Source of the DNA: Bacillota bacterium
GTDB lineage: Bacteria > Bacillota > Clostridia > Peptostreptococcales > Anaerovoracaceae
Assembly (NCBI GenBank): GCA_019420525.1
Contig: JAHZHA010000027.1
Coordinates: 1-64,000 of the forward strand
Direction: 5' to 3'
DNA: 64,000 bases
Both the position numbers and the translations under genes were made by a program. Position 1 is the first letter of the stretch. The number at the start of each line of letters is the position of its first letter. The notes under the pieces are model-generated. The model was not told where the DNA came from and made no database searches. It saw nothing but the letters and a program-made list of their open reading frames with translations. Positions 1 through 8,363 of the stretch are shown here, piece after piece.

Positions 1-728
1 TAACCGAAGGAAATTCCGATTCCATATTCTCCCGCCGCTGTGGATTTTGCAGGCTGAGAGCCGGAATGCATATAAACCGCTACATTCTTGTCCAGTTTAT
101 CCAGGTAATCCCATCCCGCTTCCTCTCCGTAGAGTGCCAGGATTCCGTTTACGGTAAGCAGTCCCGTTCCGGAAGACGCCGGGTTTGACATGGCGATCAG
201 GCCCTCATATTTCGGATCCAGCAGATCCTGATAGGATGTAGGAACCGTGTCGATTCCCTTTGACTTCAGCACCTCTTTGTTTACGATGAAAGCCGTCTCC
301 CAGGCATCGATACCAACCCATTCAGGAACCTCTTTCGTGTCTTTAAATTCAGGAAGAATGCGATCGACACCTTCCGGAGCATAACCTTCCAGCATGCCGT
401 TCTGTGCCAGAACAAGCAGGCTGGTGGCAGACAGACCCCAGATGACGTCTGCTGTCGGGTTGTCTTTTTCTGCCAGCAGCTTTGATGTGATGACACCGGT
501 GGAATCTCTCGTGATATTCACTGTAACGTCAGGATACAGTTCTTTAAATTCTTCCAGATAATCTGAAACCTGCTCGTCCTCCAGCGCTGTGTAGACGTTC
601 AGCACGTTTTCATCGGCTCCTTCTGCACTGCTGCTTTTCCCGCTTCCTTCTTTCTGCACGCAGCCCGTAAAAGAAGCTGCTGCCAGAGCCACAGCCAGAG
701 CTGCCGCCGCGATTTTCTTCATTTTCAT
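1..728 (-). CDS. Phosphonate (2-aminoethylphosphonate-type) ABC transporter substrate-binding lipoprotein, partial
   Basis: The protein is cut by the left edge of the window, so its C-terminus is missing. It starts at 728 with a strong AGGAGG about ten bases upstream. The N-terminus has a Lys-rich start, an Ala-rich hydrophobic stretch and a lipobox (FTGC), so it is an exported lipoprotein. The mature part reads [19 protein letters not shown], then a TADVIWG stretch and SNPASSGTG. These are typical of the iron(III)/2-aminoethylphosphonate periplasmic-binding family (PotD/AfuA/PhnS-like). It lies downstream of a complete C-P lyase operon and has its own upstream operator-like motif, which supports phosphonate uptake as its role. 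An iron or spermidine role cannot be excluded from sequence alone. The ATPase and permease genes would lie off the window. Confidence 0.8.
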   Translation of the reverse strand, partial: MKMKKIAAAALAVALAAASFTGCVQKEGSGKSSSAEGADENVLNVYTALEDEQVSDYLEEFKELYPDVTVNITRDSTGVITSKLLAEKDNPTADVIWGLSATSLLVLAQNGMLEGYAPEGVDRILPEFKDTKEVPEWVGIDAWETAFIVNKEVLKSKGIDTVPTSYQDLLDPKYEGLIAMSNPASSGTGLLTVNGILALYGEEAGWDYLDKLDKNVAVYMHSGSQPAKSTAAGEYGIGISFG

Positions 729-842
729 CTTTTTCTCTACCTCCTGAAATATCTTTTATAACATTTCGTACTGTCTCAGATCATAACATCTGAAATTTAA
801 ATCTCTTTTTGCCAGGGTTTAAATCCTGATAAAATCTGCCTC

Positions 843-866
843 GGTTATGTAAACCGAATTTTACAT
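843..866. promoter_or_regulatory. Palindromic operator candidate before the binding-protein gene
   Basis: CGGTTATGTAAACCG at 843-857 is a perfect inverted repeat (CGGTT/AACCG). It overlaps a second one, ATGTAAA at 847-853 with TTTACAT at 860-866. The first 13 bases match 12 of 13 with 7416-7428 in front of phnG. On the minus strand TTTACA followed 16 bases later by TATCAG could be a promoter for the binding-protein gene, with the operator over its -35. Binding by the divergent PhnF-like regulator is inferred. Confidence 0.5.
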
Positions 867-869
867 GAA

Positions 870-1679
870 TCACAGAAACAGAATTTCACTGGACGGATGA
901 GCCGGATATTCACCCGGGGTTGTCTTCGTCTTACCATAAGCGCCATGATAGTCGCTTCCCCCTGTCATGATGAGACTGAATTCAAGAGCTGCTCTCTGTA
1001 CTTTCTTTCTCTCCTCTTCTCCATGAGAGGGATGTCTGTACTCGATGCCTTTCAGTCCGGCATCTGTCAGAAGGGGAAGCATGAAAAAATTGTCCTGCTG
1101 CCCCGGATGTGCGAGAACTGCCGTACCCCCGTCCCTGCAGATGGCCCGGACGCAGTCTTCCGGCTGCGGATATTCTATGTCGAAATCGCAAGGTCCTCCA
1201 TTTTTAAAGATGTTATGGTAAACATCTCCAAAAACTGCATCCGTCTGTTCTGTCTCATAGAGATATTGCAGTATATGCTGTTTATAAATGCAGCCAGCGG
1301 ACTTTGCCTTTATTTTTTCTTCATCGATGCGGTAATCCAGCTGTTTCAGTATTTCCATCTGTTTCAGACAGTTTTCATTTCTCTTCCTGAGAGTCTCCGC
1401 ACCGATAGCCTCGATATGTGACGTACTGGTATAACCGAAGCCCAGAATGTGTGCTTTCACACCGCTCTCACCGTCACATGCAGACATTTCGATTCCTGCA
1501 ATGGCACGAATGCCGGCGTTTTGAGCCATACGGACGTGTTCATCTGACAGTTTCGTCGTATCGTGATCAGTAAAAGAGATGTGGGTCAGGCCAACTGCCT
1601 TTGCTCTCTGTATGATCTGCGACACATCTTCACTGCAGTCTGACAGTGACGTATGTACGTGTAAATCCGAAAAATACAT
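870..1679 (-). CDS. PHP-domain phosphoesterase, PhnPP-like (cyclic ribose phosphate hydrolase)
   Basis: A 269-residue protein of the PHP family. Metal-binding motifs are visible: H7-V-H9 near the start, FTDHD at residues 36-40, LAHPGQ near residue 190 and GGSDYHG near residue 240. Its ATG directly abuts the phnL stop, with GAAGGAG inside the end of phnL, so it is the last gene of the C-P lyase operon. PHP enzymes in this position (the Eggerthella lenta enzyme called PhnPP) open and dephosphorylate 5-phosphoribosyl 1,2-cyclic phosphate, the product of C-P bond cleavage. They replace the metallo-beta-lactamase-fold PhnP. No phnP or phnN is seen here, which agrees. The specific substrate is inferred from context, since related PHP proteins hydrolyse other nucleotides. 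Confidence 0.8.
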   Translation of the reverse strand: MYFSDLHVHTSLSDCSEDVSQIIQRAKAVGLTHISFTDHDTTKLSDEHVRMAQNAGIRAIAGIEMSACDGESGVKAHILGFGYTSTSHIEAIGAETLRKRNENCLKQMEILKQLDYRIDEEKIKAKSAGCIYKQHILQYLYETEQTDAVFGDVYHNIFKNGGPCDFDIEYPQPEDCVRAICRDGGTAVLAHPGQQDNFFMLPLLTDAGLKGIEYRHPSHGEEERKKVQRAALEFSLIMTGGSDYHGAYGKTKTTPGEYPAHPSSEILFL

Positions 1680-2387
1680 TTATTTCACTCCTTCAGAAAA
1701 ACTGCCGTTGGATATGTTGTAGACATGATCACAAAGTCCGTCCATAAACTCCAGATCGTGGAAAATTCCGATCATGGATGTGCCCTCTGCTTTCATCTTC
1801 AGAAGGAGCTCTTTCACCAGCTTCTTCGTATTGTTGTCCAGTGATGCCGTGGGTTCGTCCAGAAGAAGAAGACGCGGCGCCTTTACCATGGCCTGTGCCA
1901 GATTGAGCCGCAGCTTCTCTCCTCCTGAAAACGTATTCGGATAGATATCCCACAATTCCTCAGAAAGCTTGAAGTACCGCATCATCTCTTCTGCTTTTTC
2001 TACCGCTTCTTCACAGGAAAATCCTGCGTCCAGAGCTCCGTTGATGACATGCTGCTTTGCAGTAGTTCTCGGCAGCGTGGAAAGGAACTGTGACACATAC
2101 CCGATTTCAGCCTTCCGCAGCTGGATAATCTCCCTCTCAGATGCCCGGATCAGATCGATTTTCTCCAGAGCCAGGGAATCGTAAATCGCCTCTCCTGATG
2201 TCGCCAGATACGTGCGGTATATGCAGCGCAGTACAGTGGACTTTCCGGCTCCGGATTCTCCTACGATACCGATAAATCCGCCTTTTTCCAGGGTAAACGA
2301 GATATTTCTGCAGCTCTTTATCTCTCGTTTCTGTTCGTGAAGAAAGAAATTCTTCGTTATATTTTTGATCTCCAGAATCGGCGCCAT
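1680..2387 (-). CDS. phnL: C-P lyase ATP-binding subunit PhnL
   Basis: An ABC-type ATPase of 235 residues. Walker A is GESGAGKST, the signature is FSGGEKLRLNLAQ, and Walker B is LLLLDEPTASLD with a later HD dyad. A longer reading frame upstream exists. The start at 2387 is preferred because it follows the phnM stop by one base and has GGAAGGAG before it, and the protein then begins MAPILEIKNITKNF as in PhnL. In E. coli PhnL works with PhnK and the PhnGHI complex to couple the alkylphosphonate to ATP, giving ribose 1-alkylphosphonate 5-triphosphate. It is an intracellular C-P lyase component and not a transporter ATPase, although the fold is the same. Confidence 0.9.
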   Translation of the reverse strand: MAPILEIKNITKNFFLHEQKREIKSCRNISFTLEKGGFIGIVGESGAGKSTVLRCIYRTYLATSGEAIYDSLALEKIDLIRASEREIIQLRKAEIGYVSQFLSTLPRTTAKQHVINGALDAGFSCEEAVEKAEEMMRYFKLSEELWDIYPNTFSGGEKLRLNLAQAMVKAPRLLLLDEPTASLDNNTKKLVKELLLKMKAEGTSMIGIFHDLEFMDGLCDHVYNISNGSFSEGVK

Positions 2388-2388
2388 A

Positions 2389-3573
2389 TCACATACCGCT
2401 CCTTCCTCTGTAATTACAGCCGAATATACAGCTTCCGTCCACAAACACTTTTTCTACCGCCGGGAAAGCATGTTCATCACTGACGATCAGAAGATCTGCT
2501 TTTTTGCCTTCCTCGATGGTACCGATTTCTCCATCCATGCCTACGGCTTCCGCAGGATTCTTCGTGACCAGGGCCGTCGCCTCCCAGAGAGGCAATTCTC
2601 CGTCACGGTACAGACGAAAGACTGCCTGCAGCAACGCCTGGGGATAATAATCCGATACCAGGATACTTGCCGCACCCGCTCTGATAGCATCTACAGCCGA
2701 AAGATTCCCGGAATGCGATCCTCCCAGAAGTACATTCGGCGCGCCCAATACCGTCAGAAATCCCTGTTTCACCGCTTCCCGGGCAATGTCCAGCGTGACC
2801 GGGAATTCGCTGATCTTGACACCGAATTCTCTGTTGACCTGCAGTTTTTCCACCGAATCGTCATCGTGGCTGGCTACGGAGACACCGTTACTGTGGGCCA
2901 GATCTGCCATTTCCTTCAGCTGACGGAAAGAAAGAGAATCTTTCTCCTTTTCCCGGCGGACGATTTCCTCGAATTCCGCATCGCTGACTTCGTTTATCCC
3001 TTCTTCCAGATGTTTTCTGTAAATCTCCAGGTCTCTGTATTGCCCCTGTCCCGGGGAATGATCCATAAACGACAGCAGATTTACCGTCTTTTCCTCCAAC
3101 ATCTGCTTCACTTCATCGTAGCATTCGATATTATCTATCTCGTACCTCAGATGGTACCGATGACGGATGAGCCGCATTCCCTTCTGATAGTCGCTTACAA
3201 GTTTTACAAGTTTTTTCACACAGGAGGGTCTCCTGATTTCTTTCACATCCCAGGCACCTTCCTTATACATGGAAATGGAATGAAACATCGTGGTGATGCC
3301 GCACATAGTCAGTACGCGCTCCGCTTCCATAAATCCCATGGAAAAATCCATAAGAGCTGTGCTCCTGGGCTGAATGTAACTCTCGATCATATCGGAATGG
3401 ATATCAATCATTCCCGGCATCACAAACCGCCCGGAAGCATCGATAACTTCATCTGCCTCACTTTCATCCGCGGTATTTATTTTCAGAATTCTCCCGTCTC
3501 CTATAAGAACGGATCCGCCGTAATCCACCCGGTCCGGCAGGATGATATTACCGTTTTTAATGAGTGTTTTCAT
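2389..3573 (-). CDS. phnM: Alpha-D-ribose 1-methylphosphonate 5-triphosphate diphosphatase PhnM
   Basis: An amidohydrolase-superfamily protein of 394 residues (E. coli PhnM is about 378). It begins with the small beta domain (MKTLIKNGNIILPDRVDYGG), then GRFVMPGMIDIHSD, which carries a metal histidine. A VASHDDDS stretch lies mid-protein, and the C-terminus is GTIEEGKKADLLIV. PhnM removes pyrophosphate from the 5-triphosphate of ribose 1-alkylphosphonate, giving the substrate of PhnJ. The gene sits between phnK (16 bases downstream of its stop) and phnL, the usual order in Clostridia. The frame is complete with no sign of damage. Confidence 0.93.
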   Translation of the reverse strand: MKTLIKNGNIILPDRVDYGGSVLIGDGRILKINTADESEADEVIDASGRFVMPGMIDIHSDMIESYIQPRSTALMDFSMGFMEAERVLTMCGITTMFHSISMYKEGAWDVKEIRRPSCVKKLVKLVSDYQKGMRLIRHRYHLRYEIDNIECYDEVKQMLEEKTVNLLSFMDHSPGQGQYRDLEIYRKHLEEGINEVSDAEFEEIVRREKEKDSLSFRQLKEMADLAHSNGVSVASHDDDSVEKLQVNREFGVKISEFPVTLDIAREAVKQGFLTVLGAPNVLLGGSHSGNLSAVDAIRAGAASILVSDYYPQALLQAVFRLYRDGELPLWEATALVTKNPAEAVGMDGEIGTIEEGKKADLLIVSDEHAFPAVEKVFVDGSCIFGCNYRGRSGM

Positions 3574-3589
3574 TTTACTGTCGTTCTCC

Positions 3590-4423
3590 TTAAATCAGCG
3601 AATGTACTAACTGCTGTGTATATGGCTGCTGCGGATCATCCAGAATTTGATCGGTCAATCCCTGCTCGATGATTTTCCCGTTGAGCATTACGATGGTTCT
3701 GTCTGCCAGCATCCGTATTACTGCCAGATCGTGAGATACCAGCATAATGGAAACGTTGAACTCCTGCCGGATGCGCCGGATCAGCTCCAGGACTTTTGCC
3801 TGCACCGACAGATCCAGGCCGGTGGTGACTTCATCCAGAAGAAGGATAGCCGGATTGTTGGCCAGCGCCTTGGAAATCTGAACCCGCTGCTGCATTCCGC
3901 CGCTGAAATTCTTAGGAGGCTCTTTTTTTCTGGACTGGAGGATTTCCACAGCATCCAGAAGTTCTTCTGCACGCCGGTTCATATTTCCATAGTTTTTATG
4001 GCCCGCAGCGATGAGTTTTTCCGCAATATTGCCTGCGCTGGAATAATCCATCCGCAGTCCCAGTACCGGATTCTGATAGACCATGCCCATGATATGATTT
4101 CTGATATATTTTTTCTGGGGCAGGCTCTGTGAAAAGATGTCTTCCTTTCCGTCTTTATAATCCCGCAGATATCCTTTTCCTTCTGTAATGCCGAAATCGA
4201 AATAGAGGCTCTTCATAAGCGTCGACTTTCCGGAACCGGATTCTCCGACGATTCCCAGGATTTCACCTTCATACAGCTCGACATTCACGTCATTGCACGC
4301 CCATACTGTTCTGCAGTGGGGACATGTATTTTTATCCAGCGCACCTCCGTTGCGGCAATATTCGCAGGTCTTTCCGTAGCGCACGGTGAGATGATCGATT
4401 CTCAGAACTGGTTCTTCCATCAT
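3590..4423 (-). CDS. phnK: C-P lyase ATP-binding subunit PhnK with Cys4 insert
   Basis: An ABC-type ATPase of 277 residues. Walker A is GESGSGKST, the signature is FSGGMQQRVQISKALA, Walker B is LLLDEVTTGLD, and the end DDPQQPYTQQLV is shared with E. coli PhnK. The N-terminal region between RIDHLTVRYGK and the first ABC beta strand carries an extra segment with two CxxC pairs (CEYC and CPHC, ten residues apart). This looks like a small zinc ribbon and is absent from E. coli PhnK. PhnK docks on PhnJ and, with PhnL, uses ATP to drive the core complex. The start ATGATG overlaps the TGA that ends the full-length phnJ frame, so the two genes appear translationally coupled. Confidence 0.9.
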   Translation of the reverse strand: MMEEPVLRIDHLTVRYGKTCEYCRNGGALDKNTCPHCRTVWACNDVNVELYEGEILGIVGESGSGKSTLMKSLYFDFGITEGKGYLRDYKDGKEDIFSQSLPQKKYIRNHIMGMVYQNPVLGLRMDYSSAGNIAEKLIAAGHKNYGNMNRRAEELLDAVEILQSRKKEPPKNFSGGMQQRVQISKALANNPAILLLDEVTTGLDLSVQAKVLELIRRIRQEFNVSIMLVSHDLAVIRMLADRTIVMLNGKIIEQGLTDQILDDPQQPYTQQLVHSLI

Positions 4424-5274
4424 TTTGCATGCTCCCTTCTTTTTCTGCAGAAACCGGTATCATTGCATTCGTAAACCGTCTCTCCCGTCTACTCATCGAT
4501 AAATTCGTCAAGAAATACATCGGATGCCCCGCAGAGGCGGCAGCGTTTCCCGCTGAAATCTTCTGTTTTGAATTCCACATCTTCGAAACACATGGAAACG
4601 ACGCTGGTATGAGGAGGTATCGCATAGATCTTCTTCTCTCTTCCCGCTCCGAACAGAAAAAGGGTATCGCTGTCGTTGAGTTTGTTGTTATCGTATCTTG
4701 GAATCGGACTCGGATTCATCACATAACGATCCTCTACCATGACAGGATACTCGGAACTGATACTGATCTCTCCGAATCGGGTGAGATCTTCAAAGAGCGA
4801 CAGCCATATTCCGCTGTACTCCGCCTCTGCATGCATCTGTTTTGTCACGGATTCCTTCGGTTCTACGATACGCAGCGGTTCCGGCGTCGGCACCTGAAGA
4901 ACGAGGATCTGATCCCCCCGCATGGGTGTTTCCGGTATTCTGTGACGACTCTGAATAATAGTCGCCTCTTCGGAGTCTGTCGTAACCTCGACTCCCGTGC
5001 ACTCTTTTACGAGTTTCTTTATGTTCACAGCATTTACACTGTCGTCACTGCCCTGATCGATAACTTTCAGTACATCTTCTTTTCCGATAAGGGACAGTGT
5101 CAGCTGAATACCGCCGGTTCCCCATCCCCGGCCGATAGGAAGCTCTCTCGAACCGAAAGGTACCTGATATCCGGGAATAGCGATGGCTTTCAGAATACTG
5201 CGTCTGATTTCGCGTTTTGATCCTTCGTCGAGAAACGCAAAGTTGTAATGTCTCTGATCTATCATGTCTGTCAT
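4420..5274 (-). CDS. phnJ: C-P lyase radical SAM subunit PhnJ, interrupted by an in-frame amber codon
   Basis: PhnJ cleaves the C-P bond using S-adenosylmethionine and a [4Fe-4S] cluster. From 5274 the frame matches PhnJ throughout: NFAFLDE, IPGYQVPFG with the glycyl-radical Gly35, GWGTGGIQLT, RHRIPETP, FGAGREK, then cluster cysteines C245 and C248. A TAG at 4491-4489 stops it at residue 261. The same frame continues past the TAG for 22 codons, YECNDTGFC and more, to a TGA at 4422-4420. This tail supplies C270 and C276 at exactly the E. coli spacing of the third cluster cysteine and the catalytic cysteine. The 261-residue product should therefore be inactive unless the amber codon is read through. 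TAG is an ordinary stop in nearby genes, so a nonsense mutation or sequence error is likeliest, with readthrough possible. Confidence 0.9.
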
Positions 5275-6332
5275 TCTTTCTCCTTATCCCGTACACGATC
5301 AAGCTTGGACTGAAATGTTACGTAATGCGGAAGCTTCAGATGTGAGATAAATCCGCTCATTTCCAGACAGTCTCCGTGGGTGAGAACAAACTCTTCATCC
5401 TGTGATGGAGTATCTCCTGTACTATTCAGACTGGCGTCGGCGATGGACATGGCGATGGCCTTGTTTTCATTTCTGCCGAAGATAAGGCCGTACCCGCCGG
5501 CAAGTGTCATCTTATCAAAGGCTCCGTCGGTCTCCTCGCTGAACGGAACCAGCGCTTCCACCTCTGTCACGAGAATATCTCCCACACATATCTCCTCTTC
5601 TTCGTCAAAGGCATACGGAATACAGACTTCCACATACCCGCACCGGAGTTCCGAAACAGTGGGATGAACAGCTCCGTACCCCCGCATGGAGCTGTAGGCC
5701 ACACCTCCCAGAAATCCGGCGTCACTTCTGGAAAACGTCTGAAGTCTGGCACTGCGTGGCGCCGGGAAAGTGAGAAGATTCGTCGTCACATCAAAAGGCG
5801 GTGTATCATCGTCTTCCTGAGCGCCGAGAACACCTTCCGACCTCAGGATGTCTGACACTCTGCCGCAGACGATGTCCGGTGCGAATTCATCCACAGCTTC
5901 CTGAAACTCCTCTTTCTCTTCTGTTTTCTCATCTTCCAGAAGATCGAAATCCAGCAGACGGTGAGAATAATCGTATGTCGGTCCCAGGATCTGCCCTCCC
6001 GGAACATCTTTAAAAGCTGCGGATATTCTGCGAATCAGTCTCATATCTGCAGTGTCCACCGGGTTGGAATAGTAATTTCGCTGCAGGGTGGAACGATATG
6101 CCCGAAGCAGGAACACCGCTTCCTCCACGCTTCCCTCACTCTGTTTCAGAGCCAGTGCCGCATACTCCTGAGAATAAAATCCGGCTTCACTCATGACTTT
6201 ATCTACCAGGAGAGACATGTTGTCTTTTATTGCGGAAACACGAATGTCCTCTCCGCTCTTGCGGAATATTTCCAGCAGTTTCAGAGACTGCCCGATCGCT
6301 TCCGTTCCGCCTTTTACCGCTACATAAGCCAT
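5271..6332 (-). CDS. phnI: C-P lyase core subunit PhnI
   Basis: A 353-residue protein, matching the roughly 354 residues of E. coli PhnI. It shows MAYVAVKGGTEAI at the start, the QIMSEAGFYS-like stretch VMSEAGFYSQEYAALALKQSEGSVEEAVFLLRA written here as a partial description, TTNLLTFPAPRSARLQ, and LPHYVTFQSKLDRVR near the end. PhnI is a nucleosidase-type subunit. With PhnG, PhnH and PhnL it displaces adenine of ATP with a phosphonate to form ribose 1-alkylphosphonate 5-triphosphate. Its stop overlaps the phnJ start (ATGA), and phnH ends 15 bases upstream, so it is part of the operon. Nothing unusual is seen. Confidence 0.94.
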   Translation of the reverse strand: MAYVAVKGGTEAIGQSLKLLEIFRKSGEDIRVSAIKDNMSLLVDKVMSEAGFYSQEYAALALKQSEGSVEEAVFLLRAYRSTLQRNYYSNPVDTADMRLIRRISAAFKDVPGGQILGPTYDYSHRLLDFDLLEDEKTEEKEEFQEAVDEFAPDIVCGRVSDILRSEGVLGAQEDDDTPPFDVTTNLLTFPAPRSARLQTFSRSDAGFLGGVAYSSMRGYGAVHPTVSELRCGYVEVCIPYAFDEEEEICVGDILVTEVEALVPFSEETDGAFDKMTLAGGYGLIFGRNENKAIAMSIADASLNSTGDTPSQDEEFVLTHGDCLEMSGFISHLKLPHYVTFQSKLDRVRDKEKE

Positions 6333-6347
6333 TTTTTCCTCCTGTCT

Positions 6348-6956
6348 TTATTGTTCCAGAACTCTGCAGAGTCTCGGAAAACACATGATTTTTCCTTTCC
6401 GGGTGGCAAATATCAGATCTGTACCCAGCGGATACTCCGTCTCCAGAGACTGACGGAGCTGAACGATAGTTTTCAGATACTGCGTTACAGAGATCTCCAG
6501 ATCTCCTTTCACTCCGGGTCCGCTTATAGTCATAGGTATATCGCCTTCTATATCCCGGCAGAAAATTACGACGGTGGCGGAATCCTGCGGATCTTTATAG
6601 GTTCCTTTTTTCACATTCCGGAGAATCTGTTCCAGTGAGCCGTAATTCAGCTCTGAGGAGAGAAACACATAATCTGCATCTTCCAGACTGCCGCTTCTGC
6701 AGAGAGTGAGATCGTGAAGTTCAGAGGCCAGAGCCGGATTCTTTTCTACATACACCAGTTCTTCACTGTCCAAAAGAGTGCATCCCACTGCAGCCAGTGC
6801 ACCGCAGACCTCTGCTCTTTCTCCGAATTTGGCACTCTGTTCTCCGATATCTTCCGCGGTTCCGGGATTTGCCATGGCTTTCATCAGGCTCCGGAATACC
6901 TTCTGTGTATCATGAACAAAATCGAATTCGTATACTCGTTCTTCCTTCCTTGACAT
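6348..6956 (-). CDS. phnH: C-P lyase core subunit PhnH
   Basis: A 202-residue protein, close to the 194 of E. coli PhnH. It has FDFVHDTQKVFRSLMKAMANPG at the start (only part needed for recognition), a GIEGDIPMTISGPG-like segment written DIEGDIPMTISGPG, and a TDLIFATRKGKIMCFPR end. PhnH is a structural subunit of the C-P lyase core complex with PhnG, PhnI and PhnJ. Its start overlaps the phnG stop by one base, so translation is probably coupled. The frame is intact. Confidence 0.92.
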   Translation of the reverse strand: MSRKEERVYEFDFVHDTQKVFRSLMKAMANPGTAEDIGEQSAKFGERAEVCGALAAVGCTLLDSEELVYVEKNPALASELHDLTLCRSGSLEDADYVFLSSELNYGSLEQILRNVKKGTYKDPQDSATVVIFCRDIEGDIPMTISGPGVKGDLEISVTQYLKTIVQLRQSLETEYPLGTDLIFATRKGKIMCFPRLCRVLEQ

Positions 6957-7390
6957 TACGATTCTCCCATCACATTGAAATTGACTTTTGACTTCAGGAT
7001 CTGTGCATTTCTTCTGCCCCGTTCCTCTTTTTGCTTTTCATCCAGTTTCCGGATTTTTCCCAGGAGTTCTTCTTTTCTGTCTTCTGCTTCGTCAGAATTC
7101 AGATAACCGTCTATGACGGCTGCATGAAATGTCTTCTCAAAATCATCTCCCGCCATCACGCTGAATCCCTTTGATCCGTTTACCCGCACCATACATTCCG
7201 TGGCGAGAAGCTCTCCCAGATAAAACAGCGACCGTCCTACCGATTCTCTGACTTTTATCATGACAAGCGTCTTCTGAGGTTCTTTCAGGACTTCTACTCT
7301 GCCCGATTCTTTCAGCGGAGCGGCAATTTCTGCCACATCCTTTCCGGAAGCTCTCGATAAAATCGAAGATATTTCTCTTTTCTTCATCAT
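6956..7390 (-). CDS. phnG: C-P lyase core subunit PhnG
   Basis: A 144-residue protein, compared with about 150 in E. coli. It contains LVMIKVRESVGRSLFYLGELL and a DGYLNSDEAED stretch typical of PhnG. It is the first gene of the minus-strand C-P lyase operon. The start is ATGATG at 7390 with GGAAAGGAA upstream. PhnG forms the dimeric heart of the PhnGHIJ complex and is needed with PhnH, PhnI and PhnL for the nucleosidase-type first step. A promoter and operator-like motif lie within 80 bases upstream. Confidence 0.9.
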   Translation of the reverse strand: MMKKREISSILSRASGKDVAEIAAPLKESGRVEVLKEPQKTLVMIKVRESVGRSLFYLGELLATECMVRVNGSKGFSVMAGDDFEKTFHAAVIDGYLNSDEAEDRKEELLGKIRKLDEKQKEERGRRNAQILKSKVNFNVMGES

Positions 7391-7415
7391 TTTCAGATTC
7401 CTTTCCGCTAACTGC

Positions 7416-7467
7416 CGGTTTTGTAAACTTCGCTTCGTATGATAAAAAAGCCGTGTAAAGTTACCAA
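7416..7467 (-). promoter_or_regulatory. phnG operon promoter with operator-like motif
   Basis: On the minus strand TTGGTA (7467-7462) and TATCAT (7444-7439) are 17 bases apart and fit a sigma-A-type promoter. CGGTTTTGTAAAC at 7416-7428 would fall just after the transcription start. It matches the motif at 843-855 in 12 of 13 bases. The arrangement suits repression by the divergent GntR-family regulator. Promoter and operator are both inferred from sequence only. Confidence 0.5.
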
Positions 7468-7509
7468 CTCGTGTTCTGTAAAATCTGAGTTAAAGATAGA
7501 GTCGCTTTC

Positions 7510-7538
7510 TTGTATGGCTGATGGTGCGCTGATATATT
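7510..7538 (+). promoter_or_regulatory. Promoter candidate for the GntR regulator
   Basis: TTGTAT (7510-7515) and TATATT (7533-7538) are 17 bases apart. The regulator gene starts at 7577 with CCGGAGG before it. The spacing is ideal but the -35 is weak. Confidence 0.4.
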
Positions 7539-7576
7539 TTTATAGATAAGTTTTACCTGTCATCCGGAGGATCAAT

Positions 7577-8293
7577 ATGAAAGACAATACGCCCAACTGG
7601 GAAACTATCGCAGATCTGCTGATTGAAGAATTCACAAAAAAAAATTATAAAAAGGATGAAAAAATGCCCAGTGAAAACGAAATGGCCATCCGCTTTTCCG
7701 TTCCCCGGACGGAGATACGCAGAGCCTATGAACGGCTGAAAGAACTGGGCTATATTTACTCCGTCAGAGGTTGTGGAAGCTTTTATGCCGGAAAAACAGA
7801 AAGAATACGTCTGGTTCTCACCGATACCTCCAGCTTTTCTGAAAAAATGAAAAAACTGAATGTCGATTACAGAACGGTAAATCTGGGTGCTGTGAAACTG
7901 GAAAAGGACATCCGTACACCCGGCCTGCCGGACGACACATCAGAGGGGCCCATTTATCAGATCACAAGACTCCGCCTCGTGGATGAAAGCCCGGTAGCCA
8001 TTCATATCAGTTTCGTTGCACAGAAGAATTTTCCGGATATCGATGTTGACGGTTCTTCCATCACTTCCATTTTTGATTACATCAGAAACTGCGGTTATAC
8101 AGACTTCTGTAATGAAAACAGCGAAATCACCGTCTCTTCTCTAAACGCGGAAGAAAGAGAAATTCTGAATGTTCAGGGATTCGCCCCCTGTCTCGTCCTC
8201 ACCACGAAATGCATAGACCGCACCACCGGAAAAGTCCTGGAAACGGCCAGAACTATATACCGCAGCGATAAATTCATCTTCGTGACCCACTGA
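7577..8293 (+). CDS. GntR/HutC-family regulator, PhnF-like
   Basis: A 238-residue protein. The N-terminal winged helix spans about residues 5-72 (PSENEMAIRFSVPRTEIRRA forms the helix-turn-helix, then RGCGSFYAG the wing). A UTRA effector-binding domain covers about residues 80-235, with IYQITRLRLVDESPVAIH and the ending LETARTIYRSDKFIF. It is transcribed divergently from phnG. GntR/UTRA proteins at this position, such as PhnF, repress phosphonate or phosphate-starvation genes. The shared motif CGGTT(A/T)TGTAAAC before both minus-strand units is a plausible binding site. The ligand is unknown. Confidence 0.82.
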   Translation: MKDNTPNWETIADLLIEEFTKKNYKKDEKMPSENEMAIRFSVPRTEIRRAYERLKELGYIYSVRGCGSFYAGKTERIRLVLTDTSSFSEKMKKLNVDYRTVNLGAVKLEKDIRTPGLPDDTSEGPIYQITRLRLVDESPVAIHISFVAQKNFPDIDVDGSSITSIFDYIRNCGYTDFCNENSEITVSSLNAEEREILNVQGFAPCLVLTTKCIDRTTGKVLETARTIYRSDKFIFVTH

Positions 8294-8363
8294 CCTCAGA
8301 CCGCAAAAATCATCGTTTTCCGGTATTCTCCCGCTTTTTGCTCCGTTTTGCTCTGCGTCCGTC

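Noticed and set aside
2365..3672. 435-codon plus-strand open frame
   Set aside because: It lies opposite phnM, has no ribosome-binding site and no family features, and is an antisense shadow.
4489..4491. Pyrrolysine recoding of TAG in phnJ
   Set aside because: Several nearby genes end naturally at TAG, and no pyl genes or stem-loop element are visible. It is kept only as a remote alternative.
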